Source of the DNA: Sphingomonas desiccabilis
GTDB lineage: Bacteria > Pseudomonadota > Alphaproteobacteria > Sphingomonadales > Sphingomonadaceae
Reading direction: 5' to 3'
Length of the DNA: 64,000 nucleotides
Assembly: GCF_004135605.1 (NCBI RefSeq)
Contig: NZ_SDPT01000003.1
Location: 186,001-250,000 of the forward strand
This document shows positions 38,106 through 48,527 of this stretch, piece by piece (the stretch's first letter is position 1; each line of letters opens with the position of its first letter). The position numbers and the translations under genes are program-made. Below the pieces are notes generated by a model. It was given only the letters and a program-made list of their open reading frames with translations, ran no database searches and was not told the origin of the DNA.

Positions 38106-39200
38106 TCAGCCCGCCAGCGCCGTATCGCGCAGCCCGCGCCAGACGCGCAGCGCCTGCACGGTTTCGGGCACGTCATGGACGCGGATCAGCTGCGCTCCGG
38201 TCTCGGCCCCCTTCAACGCCAGCGTGAGCGAGCCGCCCAGCCGTTGGTCCGCCGGCGCCTCGTTGGCGAGCGCGCCGATCATCCGCTTGCGGCTGGCGCC
38301 CAGCAGGATCGGGCAGCCGAGGCCGTGGAAGATCGCGAGGCCGTTCAGCAGCGCGAGGTTCTCGGCGAGCGACTTGCCGAAGCCGATGCCGGGATCGACC
38401 AGGATGTTGGCGCGGCCGACGCCGCCGGCGACGACCGCCTCGATCCGCTGCTCCAGCCAGTCGAACACGTCGGTGAGGACGTTGCGATAGCCGGGGCGGG
38501 CATGGCCCCCGCTTTGCGGGTCGGGCGAGTGCATCAGCACCACCGGGCAGCCGGCGCGCGCCACCACCTCCAGCGCGCGGGGGTCGAACAGCAGCGCCGC
38601 CACGTCGTTGACGATGTGCGCGCCCGCGGCGAGCGCCGCCTCCATGACTGCGGCCTTTCGGGTGTCGATCGAGACGGGGGTGCCGCTTGCCGCCAGGCGT
38701 TCGATCACGGGCACCACGCGGGCGATCTCGTCCCCTTCCCAGACGGTGGCGGCGCCGGGACGGGTCGACTCGCCACCGACGTCGATCAGCGCGGCGCCGG
38801 CCTCGGCCATGCGGTGGCCGGCTGCGGCGATCGCTTCAGGATCGCTGCCGTGCGTGCCGCCGTCGGAGAAACTGTCGGGTGTGCAGTTGAGGATGCCGGC
38901 CACCAGCGGCTGGTCGAGGCGCAGCACGCGATTGCCGCAGGCGATGGGCGCGCGGGGGGCGGTGATGCGGGTGTGGAGCAGTTGCAGGCGGTCGGCCTGG
39001 GCGCTCGATACCCGCTCCAGCAGGGCCGGGAAGTCGGCCAGCGGTACGGTCGTGCGGAGCTTGGGCGCCAGTAGCTCGTAGGCGGCGAACCATTGCATAC
39101 CCCCCGCCAGCCGTGCGGCCTGGCCGTCGAGGCCGACCGGCGTGTCCACAAGCTGGACGGGCCGTAAGTGGAAGTGGGCGTCGGGCGGGGGCAGGCTCAT
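38106..39200 (-). CDS. folP: Dihydropteroate synthase
   Basis: Joins p-aminobenzoate to dihydropterin diphosphate in folate synthesis; sulfonamide target. The 364 residues are longer than the usual 270-290 because of a 90-residue N-terminal extension. The catalytic barrel holds LVAGILNCTPDSFSDGG, LIDVGGESTRPGA, SIDTRKAAVMEAAL, IVNDVAAL, VLMHS, ILVDPGIGFGKSLAENL and GASRKRMIG. The ATG at 39200 is chosen; an earlier ATG at 39272 is in repeat DNA. It sits downstream of ccrM, separated by a 101-base gap that holds a family C hairpin (39259-39282). Confidence 0.94.
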   Translation of the reverse strand: MSLPPPDAHFHLRPVQLVDTPVGLDGQAARLAGGMQWFAAYELLAPKLRTTVPLADFPALLERVSSAQADRLQLLHTRITAPRAPIACGNRVLRLDQPLVAGILNCTPDSFSDGGTHGSDPEAIAAAGHRMAEAGAALIDVGGESTRPGAATVWEGDEIARVVPVIERLAASGTPVSIDTRKAAVMEAALAAGAHIVNDVAALLFDPRALEVVARAGCPVVLMHSPDPQSGGHARPGYRNVLTDVFDWLEQRIEAVVAGGVGRANILVDPGIGFGKSLAENLALLNGLAIFHGLGCPILLGASRKRMIGALANEAPADQRLGGSLTLALKGAETGAQLIRVHDVPETVQALRVWRGLRDTALAG

Positions 39201-39258
39201 GTCCCTGCTTTCGCGCAGTGGCGAGCGGGCTGCAACCGGGAGGACGCCATCCATGATC

Positions 39259-39282
39259 GTGCTCCTGCGCAAGCAGGAGCAC
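39259..39282. repeat. Family C palindromic hairpin
   Basis: A perfect 10-bp stem, GTGCTCCTGC with a GCAA loop, in the ccrM-folP gap. The same stem is part of the inverted repeat at 26560-26641. Confidence 0.75.
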
Positions 39283-39301
39283 TGCTCTACCGGGAGAAGC
39301 C

Positions 39302-40614
<1,313 letters not shown>

Positions 40615-40616
<2 letters not shown>

Positions 40617-41223
40617 AGCCGACGCTTTCCAGCGGCAGCCAGGCCTGAGCCACCGGCGCGAACGAGCGGCGGTGCAGCGGCGTGGGCCCGAGCGCCTTCA
40701 GCGCCTCCAGGTGCGCCTTGGCCGAATACCCCTTGTTCGACGCCCAGCCATAGCCGGGATGGCGGGCGTCGGCCTCGATCATGATGGTGTCCCGGTGGTG
40801 CTTGGCGACGATCGAGGCAGCCGCGATCGACAGGCACAGCGCATCGCCGCCGACCAGCGCCCGCGAGGGGTGCGGCCAGTCGGGGCAGCGGTTGCCGTCG
40901 ACCAGCACCATGCCGGGCGCGACCCCCAGCGCATCCACGGCGCGGTGCATCGCCAGCATGGTCGCCCAGAAGATGTTGATGCTGTCGATTTCCTCGACGC
41001 TGGCGATGCCGATGCCGACCTTGGCGCAGGCGAGGATTTCCGCGCACAGCCGTTCGCGGCGCAGCGCCGTCAGCGCCTTGGAATCGTCGATGCCGTCGGG
41101 GATGCATTCGGGGTCGAGCACCACCGCGGCGGCGACGACCGGGCCGGCGAGCGGGCCGCGGCCGGCCTCGTCCACGCCCGCGACGGGGCCGGGATGCAGG
41201 CGTTCATGAGAGTAATCAGGCAT
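40615..41223 (-). CDS. rnhB: Ribonuclease HII
   Basis: Cuts the RNA strand of RNA-DNA hybrids and single ribonucleotides in DNA. The 202 residues contain the metal site motif GVDEAGRGPLAGPVVAAAVVL (Asp-Glu, residues about 16-36), DSKALTALRRERL, LVDGN with the third acidic residue and AAASIVAKHHRD. The ATG at 41223 overlaps the stop of the thiD fusion by 8 bases. The end overlaps the outermost GANTC site of the ccrM promoter. Confidence 0.95.
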
Positions 41224-42403
41224 TTGCGATGCGCCATGGCGGAAACCGCCGCATCTCGCCAGCCTGGTAGAGACAGACGGCATTGCCCGCGGGATCGGTG
41301 AGGCGCGCCTCGCGCCAGCCCCAGGGCTGCTCGACCGGTTCCTGGGTGAAGGCGATGCCCTGCTGGCGCAGGTAGCGCACGGCGATGTCGAGGTCGCCCA
41401 CCTCGAAATAGACGGTCGGGCGGTCGGTGCCCTCCGCCATCTCGATCGAAAAGGTCGCGCCCCCCTCGCTCTCGAACCGGGCATAGCGCCGGCTGGACCG
41501 GACGATCTGGCGGAGGCCGAGCATGCGGTAGAAGCGCTCGCTTGCCGGAAGATCGGTGGCGGGCACCGTGACCTGGTTGAGCATCGGCGACCAGCGGCTG
41601 GCGTTGAGATCGAGCCGGACGCCCTGCTGCGCCATCGGGCCGTGGCCGTCGCCCAGCGGCTCCGCCCCCAGCATCGCGATCCGCACGAAGCGGCGGGCGC
41701 GCGCGACCGATTCGGCAAGGTTCCACTCGCCGGCGAGGCCGCAGGCGATGGCGGTGGAGAGGGTGCAGCCGGTGCCGTGCGTCGCAGTGCTGTCGATGCG
41801 GGGATCGCTCCATTCCAGCACCGGCGGGGCGCCGCTTTCCGCCGGGTACAGCCGGTCGATCACCGTCGGCCCGTTGTCATGGCCGCCCTTGGCCAGCACG
41901 GCACAGCCGTGGGTCGCCGCGAGCCGGCGCGCGGCGTCCGCCCGCGTCTCAACGGTCGGGAGGGCCGCGCCGGCGAGCGCTTCCAGCTCGGGGATATTGG
42001 GTGTGACCACCGTGGCGCGGTCCATCAGCCGCTCGAACGCGGCGATGGTTGCGGTGTCCGCCAGTCGGGCGCCGCTGCTCGCCACCATGACGGGGTCGAG
42101 CACCACCGGCACGCCGGGCAGCTGCTCGAGCCGTTCCGCGAGCGCGAGCGCGGTGCGGGCCGAGCCGATCATACCGATCTTGATCGCGTCGACGCCGATG
42201 TCGGCAACGACCGCGTCCATCTGTGCGAGCACCATCTCGGTCGGGATCGGGTGGACGCCGTCGACGCCGAGCGTGTTCTGGGCGGTGATCGCGGTGATCG
42301 CGGTCATGCCGTGGCCGCCGAGCATGGTGACGGTCTTCAGGTCGGCCTGGATGCCGGCGCCGCCGCCCGAATCGGAACCGGCGACGATCAGGATGCGTGG
42401 CAT
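41216..42403 (-). CDS. thiD: ThiD kinase fused to a C-terminal VOC (glyoxalase-like) domain
   Basis: Residues about 1-262 are hydroxymethylpyrimidine/phosphomethylpyrimidine kinase of thiamine synthesis: IVAGSDSGGGAGIQADLKT, GMTAITAITAQNT, DPVMVASSGARL, AKGGH and the DSTATHGTGCTLSTAIACGLA ATP site. Residues about 275-395 form a VOC domain (LNQVTVPATDLPASERFYRMLGL, GRPTVYFEVGDLDIAVRYL, GWREARLTDPAGNAVCLYQ), likely a metal-binding or small-molecule-binding unit. The usual ThiD length is 260, so the fusion adds 130 residues in frame. No thiamine riboswitch is visible, since the gene lies inside the glmM operon. Confidence 0.92.
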   Translation of the reverse strand: MPRILIVAGSDSGGGAGIQADLKTVTMLGGHGMTAITAITAQNTLGVDGVHPIPTEMVLAQMDAVVADIGVDAIKIGMIGSARTALALAERLEQLPGVPVVLDPVMVASSGARLADTATIAAFERLMDRATVVTPNIPELEALAGAALPTVETRADAARRLAATHGCAVLAKGGHDNGPTVIDRLYPAESGAPPVLEWSDPRIDSTATHGTGCTLSTAIACGLAGEWNLAESVARARRFVRIAMLGAEPLGDGHGPMAQQGVRLDLNASRWSPMLNQVTVPATDLPASERFYRMLGLRQIVRSSRRYARFESEGGATFSIEMAEGTDRPTVYFEVGDLDIAVRYLRQQGIAFTQEPVEQPWGWREARLTDPAGNAVCLYQAGEMRRFPPWRIANA

Positions 42404-42405
42404 CG

Positions 42406-42630
42406 TCACGCGCGGTGCCGCCGCTCGGTGGAGGCAGGATTTTCCTTCAGCGCCCTGCCGACGCGGGCGGGCCGGTCGAGCAGCTCGCCGCCGCAATTGG
42501 GGCAATGCTCGTCCAGTGCGTCCGCGCATTCGGCGCAGAAGGTGCATTCGAACGAACAGATGAACGCGCCGCCCTGGTCGGCGGGCAGGTCCGCGCCGCA
42601 GCGCTCGCAATCGGGGCGCATCTCCAGCAT
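42406..42630 (-). CDS. DUF1272 zinc-ribbon-like protein
   Basis: A 74-residue Cys-rich protein of the DUF1272 family: [15 protein letters not shown], then ICSFECTFCAECADAL and CPNCGGELLDRP. The Cys pairs suggest one or two zinc sites. Its ATG overlaps the glmM stop (TGATG) and its end is 3 bases before the thiD fusion, so it is translated in the glmM operon. Function unknown. Confidence 0.88.
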   Translation of the reverse strand: MLEMRPDCERCGADLPADQGGAFICSFECTFCAECADALDEHCPNCGGELLDRPARVGRALKENPASTERRHRA

Positions 42631-43970
42631 CAGGCGGCCGCCTTCTGCACGGCGTCGCAGATGCGCGTCACCACCGCCTCCACCTGCGCGCGATCGTCGC
42701 CTTCGGCCATCACCCGGATCACCGCTTCGGTGCCCGACGGGCGGATCACCAGCCTGCCGCGACCGGCCAGTTCGGCCTCGGCCGCGGTGATGATGTCCGT
42801 GACGCGCACGTCCTCCAGCGGCTTGCCGCCCGCGAAGCGGACGTTGCGGAGCAGCTGGGGCAGCGGGTCGAAGCGGTGCAGAACCTCGCTGGCCGGGGCG
42901 CCGGCGCGGGTAACCTCGGCGAGCACCTGGAGCGCTGCCACCAGCCCGTCGCCGGTGGTCGCATAGTCGGACAGGATGATGTGGCCGGACTGTTCGCCAC
43001 CGACATTGTAGCCGGATGCGCGCATCTTCTCGAGGACGTGGCGGTCGCCGACCTTGGTCCGCACCATGCCCAGCCCCTGTGCGGCGAGATGGCGTTCGAG
43101 GCCGAGGTTGGACATGACGGTGGTGACGAGGCCGCCGCCCTTGAGTCGGCCCTGGCGCGCCCAGCCGGCGGCGATGGTCGCCATCAGCTGGTCGCCGTCG
43201 ATCACGCGCCCGGTCTCGTCGACCACGATCAGCCGGTCGGCATCGCCGTCGAGCGCGATGCCGATCGCGGCACCGGACCCGATCACGGTTTCGCTGAGCG
43301 TGGCGGGTGCGGTCGAGCCGACGCCGTCGTTGATGTTCTTGCCGTTGGGCGTGACGCCGATCGCCACCACCTCGGCCCCCAGCTCCCACAGGGCGGAAGG
43401 GGCGACCTGATAGGCGGCGCCGTTGGCGCAATCGACCACGACCTTCAGCCCGTCGAGGCGAAGTTCCTCGGGAAAGGTGGACTTGGCGAAGTGGATGTAG
43501 CGGCCGCGCGCGTCCTCGACGCGGCGGGCGCGGCCGATCTCGGCCGAAGGCGCGAGCGGGACCTCTCCGTCGATCAACGCCTCGATCGCCGCCTCGTCGG
43601 CGTCGGAGAGCTTGAAGCCGTCCGGTCCGAACAGCTTGATGCCGTTGTCGGCGTAGGGATTGTGGCTGGCCGAGATCATCACACCCAGGTCGGCGCGCAT
43701 CGAGGTGGTGAGCATCGCGACGGCCGGCGTCGGCATCGGCCCCACCAGCACCACGTCCATGCCGACCGAGGTAAAGCCCGCGACCATCGCGTTTTCGAGC
43801 ATATAGCCCGACAGCCGCGTGTCCTTGCCGATCACCACGCGGTGGCGGTGGTCGCCCCGGCGGAAGTGCGCGCCGGCGGCCATGCCGACCTTCATCGCCA
43901 TCTCGGCGGTCATCGGCGACCGGTTGGTGGCGCCGCGAATGCCGTCAGTGCCGAAATATTTTCTTGCCAT
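42630..43970 (-). CDS. glmM: Phosphoglucosamine mutase
   Basis: Converts glucosamine 6-phosphate to glucosamine 1-phosphate for UDP-GlcNAc, hence peptidoglycan and LPS. The 446 residues have the phosphoserine loop [16 protein letters not shown] (about 101-116), the metal loop [12 protein letters not shown] (about 242-253), the sugar loop [19 protein letters not shown] and the phosphate site [15 protein letters not shown], all intact. First gene of the minus-strand operon. Relatives usually have ftsH upstream; here a divergent symporter gene is present instead. Confidence 0.96.
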   Translation of the reverse strand: MARKYFGTDGIRGATNRSPMTAEMAMKVGMAAGAHFRRGDHRHRVVIGKDTRLSGYMLENAMVAGFTSVGMDVVLVGPMPTPAVAMLTTSMRADLGVMISASHNPYADNGIKLFGPDGFKLSDADEAAIEALIDGEVPLAPSAEIGRARRVEDARGRYIHFAKSTFPEELRLDGLKVVVDCANGAAYQVAPSALWELGAEVVAIGVTPNGKNINDGVGSTAPATLSETVIGSGAAIGIALDGDADRLIVVDETGRVIDGDQLMATIAAGWARQGRLKGGGLVTTVMSNLGLERHLAAQGLGMVRTKVGDRHVLEKMRASGYNVGGEQSGHIILSDYATTGDGLVAALQVLAEVTRAGAPASEVLHRFDPLPQLLRNVRFAGGKPLEDVRVTDIITAAEAELAGRGRLVIRPSGTEAVIRVMAEGDDRAQVEAVVTRICDAVQKAAA

Positions 43971-44041
43971 CGGCTCAGCTGCCCTCAGGTTGTGCCGCTC
44001 GTGATCGGCGTGGATAGCGCGCGTTTTGACGAAGGGCGAGC

Positions 44042-45325
44042 ATGTCGCAAGCGGCGCGTATTCTGACCGGACTGGTGGCGGGGCTGGCGCTGGGGGTGAT
44101 CCTCGCCGCCCAGGCGCCCGGCACCGCGGTCGCGGGCATCGCCTGGGCGGAGCCGATCGGCACCGCCTGGCTCAACGCGCTGCGCATGACGATCGTCCCG
44201 CTGGTGGTCGCGCTGCTGGTGACCGGCGTCGCCCAGACCGCCGAGGCGGCGCGCGCCGGCCGGATCGCAACCCGGTCGATCCTGCTGTTCGTGGTGATCC
44301 TCTGGACCTCCTCGGCACTGGGCGCAGGCGTCACCCTGGGGCTGCTCGACTGGTTCCCGCTGTCGGACACGGCAGCCGGCGCGTTGCGCGGCACCTTCGG
44401 CCAGGCCGGCCCCACAGCGGAGGTTCCGCCCTTCACCCAGTTCCTGGTCGCGATCGTGCCGACCAACCCGATCGCGGCCGCGGCCAACGACCAGTTCCTG
44501 CCCCTGATCCTCTTCACCCTGGTGTTCGCCTTTGCGCTCACCCGGCTCTCGGGCGATCCGCGCCAGCTGCTGGTGCGGCTGTTCCAGGGGCTGGCCGACA
44601 CGATGCTGATCGTCATCCGCTGGGTGCTGTGGCTGGGGCCGCTCGGCGTATTCGCGCTCGGCTATGTCGTCGGCGCGCGGGCGGGTACCGCCGCCTTCGG
44701 CGCGCTGGTGCACTATGTGCTGATCGTGATGGCGGTGGGAATGGTGGTGTGGCTGCTCGCCTATCCGCTGGCGATGCTCGGCGGACGCGTGTCCCTGGGC
44801 CGCTTCCTGCGCGCGACCGCGCCGGCGCAGGCGGTGGCGATCAGCACCCAGTCGTCGCTCGCCTCGCTGCCGGCGATGCTGCGCGGATCCGAAGAGGCGG
44901 GGGTGCCCGTCGCCACCTCCGGCGTGGTGCTGCCGATGGCGGTCGCGCTGTTCCGCGCGACCGGCCCGGCGATGAACGTCGCGGTCGCGGTCTATGTCGC
45001 GCACGTCTTCGGCGTGCACCTGGGCGCCGGGCAGATCGCCGCGGGCATCGCCGCCGGAGCGATCACGACCATGGGTGCGGCGAGCCTGCCGGGCCAGATC
45101 AGCTTCGTCTCGTCGATCGCGCCGATCGGCATCGCGATGGGCGTGCCGGTCGAGCCGCTCGCGCTGCTCGTCGCGGTGGAGACCTTCCCCGACCTGGTCC
45201 GCACGCTCGGCAACGTGACGATGAACCTGGCCGTCACCAGCGTGATCTCCGAGCGGGTCGCCGGCGGTGCGGTGCGGACGGAAGCGGACGCGCTGCTCGC
45301 CGGCGAGGTGGTTTCGGGGCGGTAG
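44042..45325 (+). CDS. Dicarboxylate/amino acid:cation symporter (DAACS)
   Basis: Membrane symporter of the glutamate/C4-dicarboxylate family (GltP/DctA-like). The 427 residues have eight membrane segments and two re-entrant loops; the characteristic serine-rich loop appears as [15 protein letters not shown] and the Na+/substrate motif as [21 protein letters not shown] (given in part), followed by [21 protein letters not shown]. Divergent from glmM. Substrate uncertain between Asp/Glu and succinate. A family A-like repeat follows. Confidence 0.88.
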   Translation: MSQAARILTGLVAGLALGVILAAQAPGTAVAGIAWAEPIGTAWLNALRMTIVPLVVALLVTGVAQTAEAARAGRIATRSILLFVVILWTSSALGAGVTLGLLDWFPLSDTAAGALRGTFGQAGPTAEVPPFTQFLVAIVPTNPIAAAANDQFLPLILFTLVFAFALTRLSGDPRQLLVRLFQGLADTMLIVIRWVLWLGPLGVFALGYVVGARAGTAAFGALVHYVLIVMAVGMVVWLLAYPLAMLGGRVSLGRFLRATAPAQAVAISTQSSLASLPAMLRGSEEAGVPVATSGVVLPMAVALFRATGPAMNVAVAVYVAHVFGVHLGAGQIAAGIAAGAITTMGAASLPGQISFVSSIAPIGIAMGVPVEPLALLVAVETFPDLVRTLGNVTMNLAVTSVISERVAGGAVRTEADALLAGEVVSGR

Positions 45326-45340
45326 CACCCAGGCAGCTTT

Positions 45341-45430
45341 CCGTGCTTCCGCGAAGGCGGGAGCGCGGGGCTTCAGGATCCGGCCGTGGTTCTGGCTGGG
45401 CGCTGGATCCCCGTCTGCGCGGGGATACGG
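45341..45430. repeat. Degenerate paired palindrome (family A) between DAACS and gor
   Basis: A hairpin CTTCCGCGAAGGCGGGAG and, about 45 bases on, CTGGATCCCCGTCTGCGCGGGGATACG, which matches the right arm of family A. It lies in a convergent gap and may end both transcripts. The rest of the 127-base gap shows nothing else. Confidence 0.6.
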
Positions 45431-45452
45431 TAGCGGGCCAGGAGGCGCCGCC

Positions 45453-46802
45453 TCAGCGCATCAGCACCAGTTCCTCGGCCATGCTGGGGTGCAGCGCGAC
45501 GGTCCGGTCGAAGTCGTCCTTGGTCAGCCCGGCCTTCACCGCGATGGCGGCCGCCTGCAGGATCTCGGGGGAGTCCGGGCCGATCATGTGCAGCCCCACG
45601 ACCCGGCCGGTCTCGCTCTCGCAGATCATCTTGTAGAGCGCCCGCTCGTTGCGGCCGGCGAGCACGTTCTTCATCGCGCGGAAGTCCGACTGATAGACCT
45701 TTACCGAGCCGAGCTTGGTCTTGGCCTGTGCCTCGGTCATGCCGACGCCGGCCATCGGCGGATGGCTGAACACGGCCGCCGGGATGTTCTCATAGTCGAC
45801 GCGGTGCGGCTTGCCGCCGAACTGGGTGTCCGCAAACGCCTGCCCCTCGCGGATGGCGACCGGGGTCAGCTGCACGCGGTTGGTAACGTCGCCCACCGCA
45901 TAGATGCTGTCGCAGGTCGACCTGCTGTCCTCGTCGACCTTGATCGCCCCCTTGTCGTCCAGCGCGACTCCGGCCGTTTCCAGCCCCAGCCCGTCGGTGT
46001 TGGGAACGCGGCCGGTGGCGAACATCACGCAGTCGACGGTGATCGGCTCGTGGTTGGACATGGTGACGGTGAGGCAGCCGTCCTCGCCCTTCTCGATGCC
46101 CTCGAACTCGGCGTGGAAGCGGAAGTCGATGCCCTTGAGCATCGAGATCTGGAGCAGCCGGTCGCGGATCGACTCGTCATAGCCGCGCAGGATCACGTCG
46201 GTGCGGTTGATCAGCGTCACCTTGCTGCCGAACTCGTTGAAGATCCCGGCGAATTCGTTCGCGATATAGCCGGCGCCCGCGATCAGGATGCGCTTGGGCA
46301 CCGCATCTAGGTGGAACGCCTCGTTGGAGGTGATGCCATGCTCATGGCCGGGGCAGGCGGGGATCGCCGGACGTGCTCCCACCGCAATCAGAATCCTGCC
46401 CGCGGTGACGGTACGGCCGGACGCGAGCGTTACCTGGTTGGGGCCGGAGACCGTCGCCCGCTCCTCGAGGATCTCGACGCCGTGATTGGTCAGCGTGGCG
46501 GTATAGGCGCCGTTGATCCGGTCGACCTCGCGCAAGACGTTGTCGCGCAGCCGCGGCCAGCTGAAGTTGCACGGCTCCGGCACGTCCCAGCCGAACTGCT
46601 TGGCATCGCGCAGGTCCTCGGCGAAGTGCGCGCCATAGACCAGCAGCTTCTTGGGCACGCAGCCGCGGATCACGCAGGTGCCGCCGACGCGATACTCCTC
46701 GGCGATCGCCACCTTGGCGCCATGGGCGGCGGAGACGCGCGCGGCGCGCACGCCGCCGGAGCCGGCACCGATGACGAAGAGGTCGTAGTCATAGTCTGCC
46801 AT
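45453..46802 (-). CDS. gor: Glutathione-disulfide reductase
   Basis: NADPH-dependent flavoenzyme that keeps glutathione reduced. The 449 residues have the FAD site LFVIGAGSGGVRAARVSA, the redox disulfide GGTCVIRGCVPKKLLVYG (Cys at about 44 and 49), the NADPH Rossmann site ILIAGAGYIANEFAGIF, and near the C-terminus the catalytic base segment VALHPSMAEELVLM. The GTCVIRGC form is typical of the plant/bacterial GR group. Acts in redox defence together with NADPH from the pnt genes nearby. Confidence 0.94.
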   Translation of the reverse strand: MADYDYDLFVIGAGSGGVRAARVSAAHGAKVAIAEEYRVGGTCVIRGCVPKKLLVYGAHFAEDLRDAKQFGWDVPEPCNFSWPRLRDNVLREVDRINGAYTATLTNHGVEILEERATVSGPNQVTLASGRTVTAGRILIAVGARPAIPACPGHEHGITSNEAFHLDAVPKRILIAGAGYIANEFAGIFNEFGSKVTLINRTDVILRGYDESIRDRLLQISMLKGIDFRFHAEFEGIEKGEDGCLTVTMSNHEPITVDCVMFATGRVPNTDGLGLETAGVALDDKGAIKVDEDSRSTCDSIYAVGDVTNRVQLTPVAIREGQAFADTQFGGKPHRVDYENIPAAVFSHPPMAGVGMTEAQAKTKLGSVKVYQSDFRAMKNVLAGRNERALYKMICESETGRVVGLHMIGPDSPEILQAAAIAVKAGLTKDDFDRTVALHPSMAEELVLMR

Positions 46803-46913
46803 GATGATCGCCTGCAGGAAGGTGCGCGCAAGGGCGCGAAGAAACTGCCTCTATAACGCGGGATCGGCGCAAGGGTGGCGCAACGCCTCCCTCACGCCGA
46901 TCGCCTGGTTCGA

Positions 46914-48413
46914 TCAGTCGGCGAGCCCTGCGCGCCGCAGAAGATCGGTGGTCGAAGCGTCGAACGCCTGGCCGCCCTTGTCCGCCGCCTTGGCCATTTC
47001 CTTGCCGAGCTCGACACCGAACTGGTCGAACGGGTTGATGCCCAGCAGCGCCGCGCTCACGAAGGTGCGGTGCTCGTAGAAGGCGATCAGCGCGCCCAGC
47101 GTGCGGGCGTCGACCCGGTCGAGCAGCAGCGTCGACGACGGACGGTCGCCCGGATAGGCGCGCGCCTGGTCCTCGTTGTCGCGCCCGGCCATCAGCGCCG
47201 CACCCTGGGCGAGCGCGTTCAGCAGCAGCTGGCGGTGGTGCGCCTCGCTGAGCGCATCGCCCGGCTCGATCGCGGCGACGAACTCGACGGGCACCAGGTG
47301 GGTGCCCTGGTGGAGCAGCTGGAACACCGCATGCTGCGCATCGGTGCCGACGCCGCCCCAGGTGATCGGCGCGGTCGGGCGGGTGACGGGCTGCCCTTCC
47401 GCGGTCACGCGCTTGCCGTTCGACTCCATCTCAAGCTGCTGGAGATAGGCGGGGAGCAGGCGTAGCCGCTCGTCATAGGCGAAGGTGGCGCGGGTCTCGG
47501 CCTTGCGGACCTGGCTGTAGTAGAGGTCGGCGAAGGCCGCGAGCACCGGGGCATTGCGCAGCGGCTCGGCCAGGCGGAAGTGGCGGTCCATCTCGGCCGC
47601 GCCCTCCAGCAGCTCCTCGAACACGTCCCATCCAAGGCCGATCGCGGCCGGGAAGCCGATCGACGACCACAGCGAATAGCGGCCCCCGACGCTTTCGGAG
47701 AAGGGCAGCACGCGGGTCTCGTCGACACCCCATTCGATCGCCTGCTCGGGATTGGCGGTCAGCGCGATCACCTTGCCATAGGGGTCGGCGACGCCACTCT
47801 CGGTCATCCAGCCGATCGCGCTCTCCGCGTTGAGCATCGTCTCGGTGGTGGTGAAGGTCTTGGACGCGATCACCAGCAGGGTCGCATCGGGATCGAAGTC
47901 CTCGATCGCTTCCTCCAGCGCCACGCCGTCCACGTTCGAGACGATCGCCACGTCGTAGCGGTCCGAATCGCGGCCGAGTGCGTCCATGAGCAGGTCGGGA
48001 CCGAGCGCCGAGCCGCCGATGCCGATGTGCAGCACGTGCCGGATCGGCCCCAGGGCATCCGCCTCGATCGCATCGATCAGCGCGCGCATGCGGGCGTGGA
48101 AGCCGCGGGCCTGGGCGACGCTCTCCGGATGGCCTTCTCCGCGTTGTGCTGCGTGTTCGGCGGCGCGGCCCTCGGTCACGTTGACCGGCTCGCCCGCGAA
48201 CAGCGCGTCCCGGCGCGCGGCCAGGCCCGCGGCGTCGGCCAGCTGTGCGAACGCCTGCAGCCCCGCTGCATCGAGGTGGGTCTTGGACCAGTCGAAATGA
48301 ATGCCGGCGACGTCGAGCGTCAACGCCTCGAGCCGGTCGGGCTCGGCCGCGAACAGCTCGCTCAGGCGCTTGGGCGCCAATGCCTCCACGGCCTGCCAGG
48401 CGGTGTCCGTCAT
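46914..48413 (-). CDS. pgi: Glucose-6-phosphate isomerase
   Basis: Interconverts glucose 6-phosphate and fructose 6-phosphate. The 499 residues show the HIGIGGSALGPDLLMDALG motif (about 128-146), the SKTFTTTETMLNAESA phosphate loop, GGRYSLWSSIGFPAAI and a C-terminal helix with LLGINPFDQFGVELGKEMA, near the family ends. Somewhat shorter than E. coli Pgi (549). It may start carbon flow to NADPH, GDP-mannose and peptidoglycan precursors. Divergent from lepB. Confidence 0.95.
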   Translation of the reverse strand: MTDTAWQAVEALAPKRLSELFAAEPDRLEALTLDVAGIHFDWSKTHLDAAGLQAFAQLADAAGLAARRDALFAGEPVNVTEGRAAEHAAQRGEGHPESVAQARGFHARMRALIDAIEADALGPIRHVLHIGIGGSALGPDLLMDALGRDSDRYDVAIVSNVDGVALEEAIEDFDPDATLLVIASKTFTTTETMLNAESAIGWMTESGVADPYGKVIALTANPEQAIEWGVDETRVLPFSESVGGRYSLWSSIGFPAAIGLGWDVFEELLEGAAEMDRHFRLAEPLRNAPVLAAFADLYYSQVRKAETRATFAYDERLRLLPAYLQQLEMESNGKRVTAEGQPVTRPTAPITWGGVGTDAQHAVFQLLHQGTHLVPVEFVAAIEPGDALSEAHHRQLLLNALAQGAALMAGRDNEDQARAYPGDRPSSTLLLDRVDARTLGALIAFYEHRTFVSAALLGINPFDQFGVELGKEMAKAADKGGQAFDASTTDLLRRAGLAD

Positions 48414-48527
48414 GCGTTTTCTCCTTCAAGCCGTACGTGTCGCGCGACCTAGCGCGGCACAGGCCGCTCCGCTACTCCCCAACAGCCTGGGTTGACGTGG
48501 GCAGGAGTCGCCCGCAGAGCAGGCGCC

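Noticed and set aside
44042..45325. Naming the symporter dctA or gltP
   Set aside because: Family-level motifs are clear, but substrate cannot be told from sequence alone.
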